NCBI RefSeq assembly: GCF_910592395.1
Contig: NC_088317.1
Coordinates: 2,234,001-2,298,000 of the forward strand
DNA: 64,000 nucleotides
From: Lineus longissimus
Taxonomy: Eukaryota; Nemertea; Pilidiophora; Heteronemertea; Lineidae
Direction of reading: 5' to 3'
Below, piece by piece: positions 1-9,800 of the stretch (position 1 is the stretch's first letter; each line of letters begins with the position of its first letter). The notes under the pieces were generated by a model that saw only the letters and a list, made by a program, of their open reading frames with translations, searched no databases and was not told the origin of the DNA. The translations under genes were made by a program, and so were the position numbers.

Positions 1-82
1 GAAAAGAAAGTGGAAAAGAAGGCAAAGAAGGCCGACAAGGCAAAGGCAAAATCTAAGAAGGCAGCGAAGAAGGCGAATAAGG
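1..82 (+). CDS. Gene A: penultimate coding exon of a Lys/Ala-rich protein (5' part outside window)
   Basis: The reading frame starts at base 1 and gives a strongly basic stretch of Lys-Lys pairs separated by Ala, Val, Glu and Asp, the same composition as gene B downstream. It stops being gene-like after base 82, where a donor (G|GTAATG) follows the first base of a codon, which is phase 1. Joining to the acceptor at 358-359 gives Ala and then a stop, exactly as at the end of gene B. The start of the gene is outside the window. I infer a tandem paralogue of gene B, with presumably the same secreted polycationic role; only the last 27 residues before the junction are visible. Confidence 0.75.
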
Positions 83-359
83 GTAATGATTTATTCCTGT
101 TGACCGCGCATAGCCGCGATCTTCACGAGGCCAATACTTAGTTTAGCAGTTAAGAGGAGGTGACTTTCAAATTCCAAAGAAGTTGGAGTAAGTGCTCGTT
201 AAACTGAAGATGCTGAACAACAACTGCTGTTGTTTAACGCTCATTTGAATATATACGGTCAACGAAAGCGTATTACTTGAAGTTGTAATTAGCTTTTGAC
301 TGTTAATGATATACTGTACAACAGCCGTGAGGATACCTATTATATTCCATTTCTTTCAG

Positions 360-645
360 CTTAAGGTGTATGAAGAATAACAACGCTGCCACCCGTTGAC
401 GCAAGTTACAAGCACAATTTCCACCTTCTCTGTCCCTCCTAGCCATGACGCACGCATGGTGGAACTTCCGTTCGAATACACCAACCTCTCCATCCCGGGC
501 CTGCGCTGAGCCATTCAGTATGGCGCCACTTCTTAATAGCGGACCGAGGACGAAGCGGGATCGTTGAGGAGAACAGGGTGAAGGCTTCCAATTCTCGTTT
601 TGTTGTTGTAGATTGTAATGAAACCAATAAAAAATGTATGTACTC
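360..645 (+). CDS. Gene A: terminal exon, Ala + stop, then 3' UTR
   Basis: A good acceptor (TTCCATTTCTTTCAG) ends at 359. The exon starts CT TAA, so with the G left by the previous exon it encodes one Ala and the stop at 362-364; the rest is 3' UTR. The UTR shares an exact 17-base stretch with the gene B 3' UTR (448-464 here, 11584-11600 there), and both have a TAGATTGTAA stretch just before the poly(A) signal. The right boundary at about 645 is estimated from the AATAAA at 626-631. Confidence 0.7.
626..631 (+). terminator. Gene A poly(A) signal AATAAA
   Basis: A canonical AATAAA lies about 260 bases after the gene A stop, in a stretch that matches the poly(A) region of gene B (11688-11693). 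Cleavage is expected 10-30 bases downstream. Confidence 0.65.
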
Positions 646-1223
646 ATTAAATTGTTGGATTATTATGACTTCAATCTTTTAAAAAAAGCAATATTATTAC
701 TCTTCTAATTTACTGAATATTACAGTTTTTTAAATAAAAAAATCGGCATGATTCCACCAGATGACTACATGTACGCTCCACTGGGTCATTTGGTAATTCC
801 AGTTTCCCACCACTATGCTTGCTGGGAAGCGGAGTCGCCATGTAATGACGCCAACCACACTAATTAGTAAGCATTAATTACTAAATAACTGTTTGTAAAC
901 GAGCGTAGTTTTCTTGTGATGAACGTAGAAGGACCACTGCAGAAGTGAGGATATGTACGCCGATTTCAGGACGCCCATAGATCACCGCGAGGCTCATTTG
1001 ATGAAGCACGCTCTAGAAAAACGATGTATCCCAGCCCGACCTGACGTAATCCTTGACATCATAATCATGCAGACCTTGAGGTATACGATGGTTCCTGAGC
1101 AGCAGTCCCTAAAAGATATGAGGACGAAATGAAAGAACGGGCCCCTACATGTCCAAATCACAACCAGGGAAGCTGGAGACAGTACAAAATCAGAACTGTC
1201 ACAACATGGCCTTGTCACAATCA

Positions 1224-1650
1224 AGTTACTTACTTACTTACGTAGTCCTCTTTGCGCCTAAAGGACACATAAGGCTTCAATTTTCATTCTCCACCCGGTC
1301 TGGTCGGCAGCTTGTCTGTGGAGATTTCCCCAGGTCAGACCAAGCAGCCTCATCTCCTTTTCTACTGAACGGCGTCAGGTTTCTTTTGGCCGGCCTCGAT
1401 TTCTTTTCCCTCCGGCTGTCCAATGGAAAGCTATCCTTGGGGGTGTGCTCGGTGGCCATCGGCACACCTGTCCCAGCCACCTCCAGCGATGACTTTGAAC
1501 CATTTTGGCGATTGGTGTGCACCCTGCTCTTTGGAGTAGGCCTACGTTGCTGATCCTGTTGGGCCAAAAGTAAAAGGACATTTCTTCAGCGACAGTGGAA
1601 CAGTGAAAGCAAGTGATCTGCGGGAATACTGCTTTGAGGCCTTTCAATCA
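1224..1650 (-). mobile_element. Degenerate non-LTR retrotransposon (LINE) 3' end
   Basis: The minus strand from about 1566 to 1258 encodes the typical C-terminal tail of a LINE ORF2 polyprotein: a WPNRISN block, HRWRWLGQV, then GKRNRGRPKET, then RRSVEKEMRLLGLTWG and a final RTGWRMKIEALCVL before a stop at 1258-1260. A TGA at 1375-1377 sits where this family has Trp, so the frame is broken by one nonsense change. After the natural stop there is a short 4-base repeat (TAAG units, 1224-1241 on the plus strand as ACTT), the usual end of such elements. Homology fades above about 1600; the reverse transcriptase core is absent, so this is a 5'-truncated dead copy. Confidence 0.75.
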
Positions 1651-2987
1651 GCGCCATGATCGGGAGAGGCTGGAGCACAATCTGCTAGAGTATTCACTCA
1701 TGCGATCGTGTCTGCGTCGATATAAAGTCCTCAAATGAATATTGATTAAAGTATCTATCGACTGGTGTTTTTTTCGAAATTGATTTTGAGGCCAATTTGG
1801 TACACATACGTCTCAATTCTCAGACAGGCAGTAAACATTCACGAAGGAAACAGATTTGTTTCCGCCTCTGCATAAGTTGAGTGTCCAGCATGTTAAACAC
1901 ATCTTTTTTTGTGGTGAAGCGTTTCCAAAATGGATGTTTTTTTAAACAGTTCAGATATTTCCAGGAGCAAAGCTGTTTGACTGTGTCATTTCCTTGTCGC
2001 CTCAGGTGGGCCATTCATAAACCAAGAGGAAAATGAAACCCACGTAAACGTACCGTAGGTATACTTGGTTTGTTAGGATAGAAACTGCACTGATGTTGGT
2101 TAGAAACTTGAATTGATAAACTATTTTACAATAAATAACACTATATTAAAATGCTACACATTTCGTGTACAGTACATTCATAAATTTAACTAAAAAACAC
2201 AGTTTTGACAGCGGCGCGGCGTGCAACTACTGGTGTACAATACATGTATGCATTCAAACTCACGGACAACATTCATTGGCAATCTACAAATCCATACATT
2301 GATAGGTAGCTCTCTGAAAAGTATTGGTCGAATTATAATTGGAAGCAATAAAGCCCCCTTCAGCAGGTGGTCCACCAGAGGATGCCTATCCTAATGTCTG
2401 CCATGATACTTTTTAAAGTGCTTGCTTGAACCCTTTCTTTCACTCTCAGTCTGTCTACCACAGTAAACACGTACGGAGGAGTCACCAATCTGAGGATATT
2501 GGACATCGCAAGGTAGGATAATAGTTTTTTGCGTCTTAGGTAACCCGATTTCCTAATACTTTTGCCTGATTTTCCTATCATATGTGCTTAAATCATATGG
2601 TATACTGACTTTAATACTGGTCTCTCATAGAAAAAAGGAATACTGAAGTTCAGAGTTGTAAACTATGGACATTACAAAGACCCCGAAGGTTTCTTGTTCG
2701 GAGATTCCCACGGTCATCATGGCTTCACAGATATCAGCCCCATATTGAGCCTCATTCCTCTATTTTCTATAGTGAGTCGGCAGATCCTCTGATTCCTCTG
2801 TCTTTTACTGCCTGAGTCCAAGATCTATATCTTCTTATGTCCTAATACAATAATATGTAAAGCGCTATTATTCCATATTTGCATTAATTCCCTTCCACAC
2901 ATACATAATTTCACACGAATTGCAAACTAAGCCTTAAATTCTAAATTTGGCGAATAAATTAATTTCACAGGGTAAAATGAGGGGTGC

Positions 2988-3016
2988 GGGTGGGGTGGGA
3001 TGGGGGGGGGGGGGGG
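2988..3016. repeat. G-rich run with possible G-quadruplex potential
   Basis: Short G blocks (GGGTGGGGTGGGATGG) run into an uninterrupted poly-G tract ending just before TCATCGG. At least four runs of three or more G lie within 30 bases. This is low-complexity sequence and is also a likely assembly weak point. Confidence 0.6.
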
Positions 3017-3638
3017 TCATCGGAAGTGCATGCCAACTGCCTGATGTTTTATGACCAGACCTTTTTTATAGTAATTTAATGATTTTTTATGAGCATTGCA
3101 AATCGATTTATATAACGCAAGTTTCTAGTTACATCGAAATGATTATACAAGGGCTGGTTACAAAAAAAAGATCCAATTATAATTCGAAATGTTTTCGATT
3201 TAACCATGTTTTGATTTTCGATATTCGATCTTATTAGTTCTTGAAGTGCTTCCACCATTAAGTAATTGGTAACACATGTGGCTGAGTGATTAGGCCTAGG
3301 GGTATGCCCACGTTCATTTTACATATCAGTAGACATCTCAATTCTAAGGCCGTGTGGTCAAGCTCCTGCATCTTCTAATCGTCGTCAGTACCAAAGGTAG
3401 TTTATCATTTTATAACAACTTTTTGGTTTTAAGTTTTTTTCTGTGACTATCCGCCACCATACGCCACCATACTATCACTCCACTTTCTTGGTAAATCATA
3501 ATGGTTTATTCTGCAGAACCTTGCTGTAAAATCTTGTTCGGAATGACAATTTCTTATTTAAAAGAGTCTACTCAAAGCAGTCGGTATTATTATAGCCTTG
3601 TTCACCATTTACTTAGGCTATTGTTAGTTGTCTTTTTC

Positions 3639-3784
3639 TTTAAAAGCTGGGAGCCGCTTTGAAATTTCACCTCAACTTGTTTAATCTTTCTCTTCTTTGC
3701 AGAAACGTGGAATTTCTATATTCAAAATATCACCTATTGGCGAACTTAAAAAAAGTGCCTAACGTTTTGTGTACTTTATTTTAG
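3639..3784 (+). promoter_or_regulatory. Possible promoter and 5' UTR region of gene B
   Basis: A TATA-like TTTAAAAG at 3639-3646 is followed about 25 bases later by an initiator-like TTTCACCT. There are also two possible splice acceptors upstream of the start codon: a strong one (CTTTCTCTTCTTTGCAG) ending at 3702 and a weaker one (TTTATTTTAG) ending at 3784. Either transcription starts here or this is the acceptor side of a 5' UTR intron. No ATG occurs between 3703 and the chosen start at 3805. Transcript data would be needed to choose. Confidence 0.25.
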
Positions 3785-3804
3785 GTCAGACGGCGTGAAT
3801 CAAC

Positions 3805-3892
3805 ATGGCGGCCCCCAGGCTAGCCCTGTTTGCCGTTGTCATGGTTATCGTCGTCGTGGCGTCGACCAGTGCGGCACCAGGAAAGCCGAAAC
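3805..3892 (+). CDS. Gene B exon 1: signal peptide
   Basis: It encodes MAAPRLALFAVVMVIVVVAS followed by TSAAPGKPK. A short n-region with Arg5 precedes a hydrophobic core at residues 6-19, and there is a plausible cleavage site after TSA. The start at 3805 is the first ATG of the exon. The donor ACGTAAGT leaves one base (phase 1). This exon is what marks the protein as secreted rather than nuclear. Confidence 0.85.
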
Positions 3893-6800
3893 GTAAGTAG
3901 AATTCGTTAATCACCCATTTATGTTTCGGAAAATTATGAGTTGAGAGGAATGCACTGACTACCAAAAGAGTGTATCACTAAATGAGGTGCCCACCTTTCA
4001 ATGGATAGCCAATGTATTGGCTGGCCAAACGAGATTGAATCCGTAGCCTTGTTGAACATGAAATGAACGTTATATCAGTCGCATCAATGCTTTCTCTCGA
4101 TCATATCTGGATTGCAGCAGTGTGATGTGAGAAGCTAACAAGATGGAAAAGCTCAATATACCAAAAGGGTGTTGCACTTTTGCGACTTTTTCGAAATTTG
4201 TATAATTTCTCTTCACGTATTCATTTTCATTCGCCAACGCGCTCGAAGTGGACCTGAAGATTTGAATTTACTTCCGTAACATGTTTTATTGCAGTAAGAA
4301 TGAAGTACATTGTATGTGTATTATATTTCATCATCAGTCGTGTAGTTTGCCCTCAGCATCGTCTGGAAATTCGCTTGGAAAAAAACAATAAAATGCTTTT
4401 GGTTGCCTATTATAGCAGGTTGAAGAGAGGTTGCCATCTATCGGGTCCCTTCTCCCCGTCCAGATTCTCTTTTGGCGTGGTTCATCAAATGCAAGCTATA
4501 GTTTATCACTTGTGATGTGATGCCAGTCCCAGACAAATAGGTCTTCGCAGTGACGAGAATTTTAATTGGGTCACACAACTGAAAACCAGAAGGGGCACTA
4601 GATCGTCGCCGCGAAAAAAGCAATTAGGTTACCTTCTGATGATGAAATATAGCAGCTTGCCTTATCCGTGCCGGGTATAGGGTACTAGGCACTGTTTGCC
4701 GTAATCTTAAGTTCATATGGTGCCCTATAAATGCACGGATTTGTATGTCACGGTGGGGGTATTTCTCAAACTAACGCTTGCGCACCCTTGAAGATGCTAG
4801 TATTTTGCCTTCGCGCTTAACATCGGCTACATCATCAACACGAGAATGAGAGGGCGCACGCAATCAGCTGAACAGCACAAAACCTGGACAGTTCTTATTC
4901 AGACAAAGAAGGTTTCTGCCGACGGTTTCATCCGGGGATCAAACCCACTTGCGATGTTTTTTCAACAAGGGTTTACTATATATGAAAGCAAAATACGGAA
5001 CTTTACAGAAGTCGAAGCGAACTTATACTACCCAGTACCTCAACATGTGAGGTTCGAAATCCACACGCGCTGGTGCAATTACAATTACACGTCGGAAAGG
5101 CTTCCTTTCTTGGATTCTTGACCCAAAGCTTAATGTTTCGCAACCAACTCTGGACGATGCTGGGCTTTAAACTTAGCGGCTGAAGTCGATTTTTTTACAC
5201 ACAAAACTGAATGCCCCTTTATCGTTTTGTTATAGAATTAAAACCGTCGGCAAAGGTATCAGAAAACATAGTACCCAAAGAAATGGCTTCAAAGCCAGTA
5301 AAACCTAAATCAAATGGACCGCATATATTTAAAAGCAACCTGGCAAACAAAAAAGGCTCTGGTGTTCAACCTGTGGTCGTTCCCCCGAAAGGAGAATTGG
5401 GAATAATGGCCAGGAATGCGAAGGAGAATTCGAAGTCAATGCCAGCGATGGTCAAACCGAAGACAAAAACAGCGCCTGCCACAGTCAAGGCAAAATTCGG
5501 ATTTGGCAATGCGAAATCGAAAGGCGGGAAGGAGCCGAAGAAGGTGTCGGCCTTCGCTAAAGCATTAAAGAAAGTGGTAAAGGCTTCTGTGAAAACTAAG
5601 AAGCTTGCAACGAAAGGTGGAGATAAAGAAGGTGCAAATACTAAGACGAAGCCGCATGAGATATCTCTGGACGAGATTGCCAAAGAAAACGGAATAGGCA
5701 AGAAAAAGATGCCTGATGTTGTCCCTTCGAAAAAGAAATGTAAGTTTTGGCATGGGGTTGAATGGCGCGGTGGGTTTTAGGATGGCATTGGTTAACGTGC
5801 GGCTCGTGCAAATTGTGTACTTATCTGGTTGCGTGGTTATCAATGGCTATCGGGTGCGGTGACGTACGGTGTTTTTTAGCTTCTTCAAAAACCGTTAAGA
5901 GTATAAGCCCCGGGAAATGTTTTTCAGGGAAACGAAAAACCCTATGAGGTTTCGACAAACTCAAAAACTCTTCGTGTTTGTTTGTCTGTAAATTCCCTGA
6001 AAAACCGCCAGGAGGTGAATATTTGTTGGCTGAAATCACAAAAAGGTTTCTTTAAAGACCAAACCCCCTTATTTTTAAGAGTATGGCTATGAATGGTTAT
6101 GGTGCAAGGCGGCGGACTGGCGAATTAAGGCGACGTGCCTGTATTATGCCCCCGGCTTTCATCCTGATATTCTTTTCTTTTTCGGGTTTTTCGGTCTGCT
6201 TCTGGTGATTGGAATGAATTAGTTATCATTATTGTTTAACAGAAAATGTAAAAAATGCAAACAGTCACTTTAAAACTGACGGTCTTGTTAAATTTCAGCG
6301 GCGGCTAAGAAAGCTGTTGGAGCCAAAAAAGGTAGGATCTGATGCATTCCTCATTTTGTAAGTTCTTTCCTTGTCCTGTTATTGATCAAAGGATTAGTTT
6401 AATAAAGTATGGTTTCTCATTCCAGTGTCATTCAAAACACCAGTCTCGTTGGAAAAAATGAAGGCACTGTCCAAGTCAGTGAAAAAAGGGATTAGCAAAA
6501 AAGGTGAGAAAGATTGTGTGTTTTTTTCTCAAATTCAAGTAATTGCACCGCATTTCCAAAGCACCTGCACTTGTGTGAATGGATGTAAAGAAAATTAATT
6601 TTGGTCGCTAGCCACGATCTTACGTGCACGAATACAAATTTTGATTTTAAATGATTAACAATAAAAATATGAATTACACAATTGAATTTTGGGATTTTGA
6701 TTCGGCAAATTGTAGGTTCATCAAGAAAATACGCTTCATTAGTGTCTATCTTATGTAATTTAGCACCTGTGTCAAAGAAGGGTGTAAAGAAGGCTGCAAA

Positions 6801-9800
6801 GAAAGCAATAAAGAAGGCCACCAAGGCTAAGAAGGTCGCTAAGAAAGCTGAGAAGAAGGCGAAGAAACAGCTGAAGAAAGCATTGAAGTCAGGCAAATCG
6901 AAAGCGATCAAGAAAGCTAAGGTAGCTAAGAAACAGGCAAAGAAGGCAGTCAAAAAAGCTTCAAAGGCAAAGGTTGCTGCTAAGACCGCCAAGAAAACTG
7001 GAAGTAAAGCGGCACTTAAGGCATCCAAAAAGGCTACCAAGGCAAGCAAGAAGACAACTAAGAAGGCGAAGAAGGCTACAAAGACGTCCAAAAAGGCTGG
7101 AAAGAAACCATCGCCTAAGTCAAAGAAGGGTGTGAAGAAGGCTGCAAAGAAAGCAATAAAGAAGGCCACCAAGGCTAAGAAGGTCGCTAAGAAAGCTGAG
7201 AAGAAGGCGAAGAAACAGCTGAAGAAAGCATTGAAGTCAGGCAAATCGAAAGCGATCAAGAAAGCTAAGGTAGCTAAGAAACAGGCAAAGAAGGCAGTCA
7301 AAAAAGCTGCAAAGGCAAAGACTGCTGCTAAGACAGCCAAGAAAACTGGAAGTAAAGCGGCACTTAAGGCATCCAAAAAGGCTACCAAGGCAAGCAAGAA
7401 GACAACTAAGAAGTCGAAGAAAGCTACAAAGAAGTCCAAAAAGAGCGCCAAAAAGGGTGGAAAGAAAACATTGCCTAAGACCAAGAAGGGCGTGAAGAAG
7501 GCAGCGAAGAAAGTTGCAAAGAAGGCAAAGAAGGAGGAGAAGAAAGCTAAGAAGAATGAAAAAAAGATCAAGAAGGCCATTAAGAAAATGGTGAAGAAGG
7601 GCGGCAGCAAAGAGGAAGTCAAGGTACTCAAGAAATCACTCAAAAAGACAAAGAAGGCCAAAAAGACTGCGAAGAAGGCAAAGAAAGCTGCCAAGAAGGC
7701 TGCCAAGACTGGAAGCAAGGGCGCACTCAAGGTCGCCAAGAAACAAAACAAAAAGGCCAAGAAGCAAACCAAGAAGGCGAAGAAGGCGGTTAAGAAAGCA
7801 GTCAAGGGTTGTGGTAAGTTGATAATGAAGTAAAAAACTTTAGTTTTTGTTTGATAAATTGCAAGTTAGGTAGCAGTCCCATCCAGGTGTGTTTATTTTG
7901 ATGATTTGGTTTTGGAGAAGTTTGATTTTGATAGGTGTAAGGTCACTGCGGCCAATGGGATACTTGTTGTTTTACAAGATACAAGAGACAATTCGCCATC
8001 TTCTACGTTAGTAAGGGTGTTCAATTCTAATCGTTAAGAAATAAGGAAACCTACATCCCTACCCAATCAAGGGAGGTAAGATGCGTTTCGCTTGCATTTT
8101 ACAACGCATGCGTTTTTAGCATTGTTTGGTTGCAATACGGCATGAAATAAGATTATTAGTTAAGATCTTATTAAGAATCTATTTAGAATCACATCTGGAC
8201 TTTCGACCTGAGTATAGCATCAGACAATATTCTCAGACATAATAATTTTACAATCTCTTTCAGCGAAGGGCCGTCACCCTCATGTCCACATCGCACAGAC
8301 CATTCGTAAGTGTGACTCAATCATTTCAATCCAGCATTCGACAAGAGAAATATCGATGCCGCCGAAAGATTTGGAAAGCTTTTTACGCTCACGCCAGGAA
8401 TATTTTATCACTAAGTCAAACCAGACCTTGTTCCTTAACTGTTGTATTCTCCCTTAGACCACCAATTAGACCTTGCTGAACCAAATCACACCTTGATGGA
8501 CTAAACTATCACCATTAACTGACTATTTTGCTTTGCCTTATAGATATTACTGTGTGTCCGCCCGGATCGAATGGTGCTGGCTGCGTAACTAGTAAGTAAG
8601 GTTTTCATTAACACGTGAGAAACGTTAAGGCCTGTTTTCGAGTTTGCTCTACGTTTTTGGCCATGGGGCAAGTTGCTGATTCTGCGGCCAGAACAGGGAG
8701 AAGGCATCTATTACAAGCTTCTGTCCACCTGTATTTGAATGAATTAATTTTTCTTATTTTCTAATGCTCTTTAAATTTTAGTGACAAAAGGGCCCAAGAA
8801 AGCCGTTAAGAAAGCAAAGAAGAAGGCAAAGAATGCAAAGAAGAAGGCAAAGAAGGCAAAAAAGAAAGTGCAGAAGAAAAAGAAGGCAGTTAAGAAAGCC
8901 AAGAAGAAAGTTCTGAAGTTGAAGAAGAAAATGGTTAAAGCAAAGGCCAAGGGCGATGTGAAGAAGGCCAAGGCGCTGAAGAAGAAGGTCAAGAAAGCAG
9001 TAAAGAAAGTACAGAAGAAAAAGAAGGTTGTGAAGAAGGCGAAGAAGAAGGCAGCCAAGAAAGTAAAGAAGGCTAAGAAGGCGAAGAAGAAAGCGAAGAA
9101 AGTCAAGAAAGCTGCAAAGAAGGCAGGCAAAGGTTTGTATGCTGATTGGAAGTATTCGTTCTCAAGCTAATAATGTTCAACTTGAGGCCCCAAGACCAAA
9201 TCAAACGAAACGGTATAGAAGAGAATAGAATAGCACCTCCTCCACCTACTTTAAGTTGAGAGCACGTCAGCAAACTTTGCTTATTAAACAATATGAGGGT
9301 GAGTAGGGGCACTTGTAGGAGAAAACCGGGCCATCCACAGGAAACTACGCTGTCGGAGATCTCTATCACAGAAGCATACCAGGACCGAACGGGAATTGAA
9401 CCCGTGACCTCAGATAAATAAATTGTCGTCAACCAAGTGCCATTCACAAGAGTTCTGCAGAGCATTTCTCTTTTTGCGCTTATTTCGGTTTATGATTAAT
9501 CATATTATTATCCCTTTTGAAACATAAGGAGGCAAAAAACCAGCTGGTAAGAAGGCAAAGAAGAAGGTAAAAAAGGCTAAGAAGAAAGTAAAGAAGGCTA
9601 AGAAGAAGGAAAAAAAGGCAAAGAAGAAGGTAAAAAAGGAAAAGAAGAAAGTAAAGAAACTGAAGAAGAAGATCAAAGCAGCAGAGAAGGCCGGCAAGAC
9701 TAGCAAGGTCAAGGCATTGAAGAAGAAAGTCAAGAAAACCAAGAAGAAAGTCACCAAGGCGAAGAAGAAGGTAAAGAAGGCTAAGAAAGTGAAGAAGAAA

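Larger units (their letters stand above)
646..3640. other. Intergenic spacer between the two Lys-rich genes
   Basis: I see no cellular gene here. It holds the broken LINE tail (1224-1650), a G-rich run (2988-3016) and, at its right end, the presumed promoter of gene B. The remaining short open frames have no recognisable domain. Confidence 0.5.

Noticed and set aside
3270-3350. A-box-like GTGGCTGAGTGATTAGG suggesting a tRNA or SINE
   Set aside because: No B box or cloverleaf follows at the right distance.
4846-5121. 91-codon frame in gene B intron 1
   Set aside because: It is not in phase with flanking exons, lacks convincing splice sites, and the exon 1 to exon 2 junction is already in frame without it.
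6492-7805. 437-codon minus-strand open frame encoding a Phe/Leu/Ala-rich, membrane-like protein
   Set aside because: It is the mirror of AAG/AAA and GCN codons in the Lys/Ala-rich exon; it runs across the splice sites of the plus-strand gene and has no domain of its own. Similar hydrophobic antisense frames lie opposite exons 2, 8, 9 and 10.
8282-8479. 65-codon frame starting in gene B exon 6
   Set aside because: It is in a different frame from the spliced product and runs through the donor at 8306.
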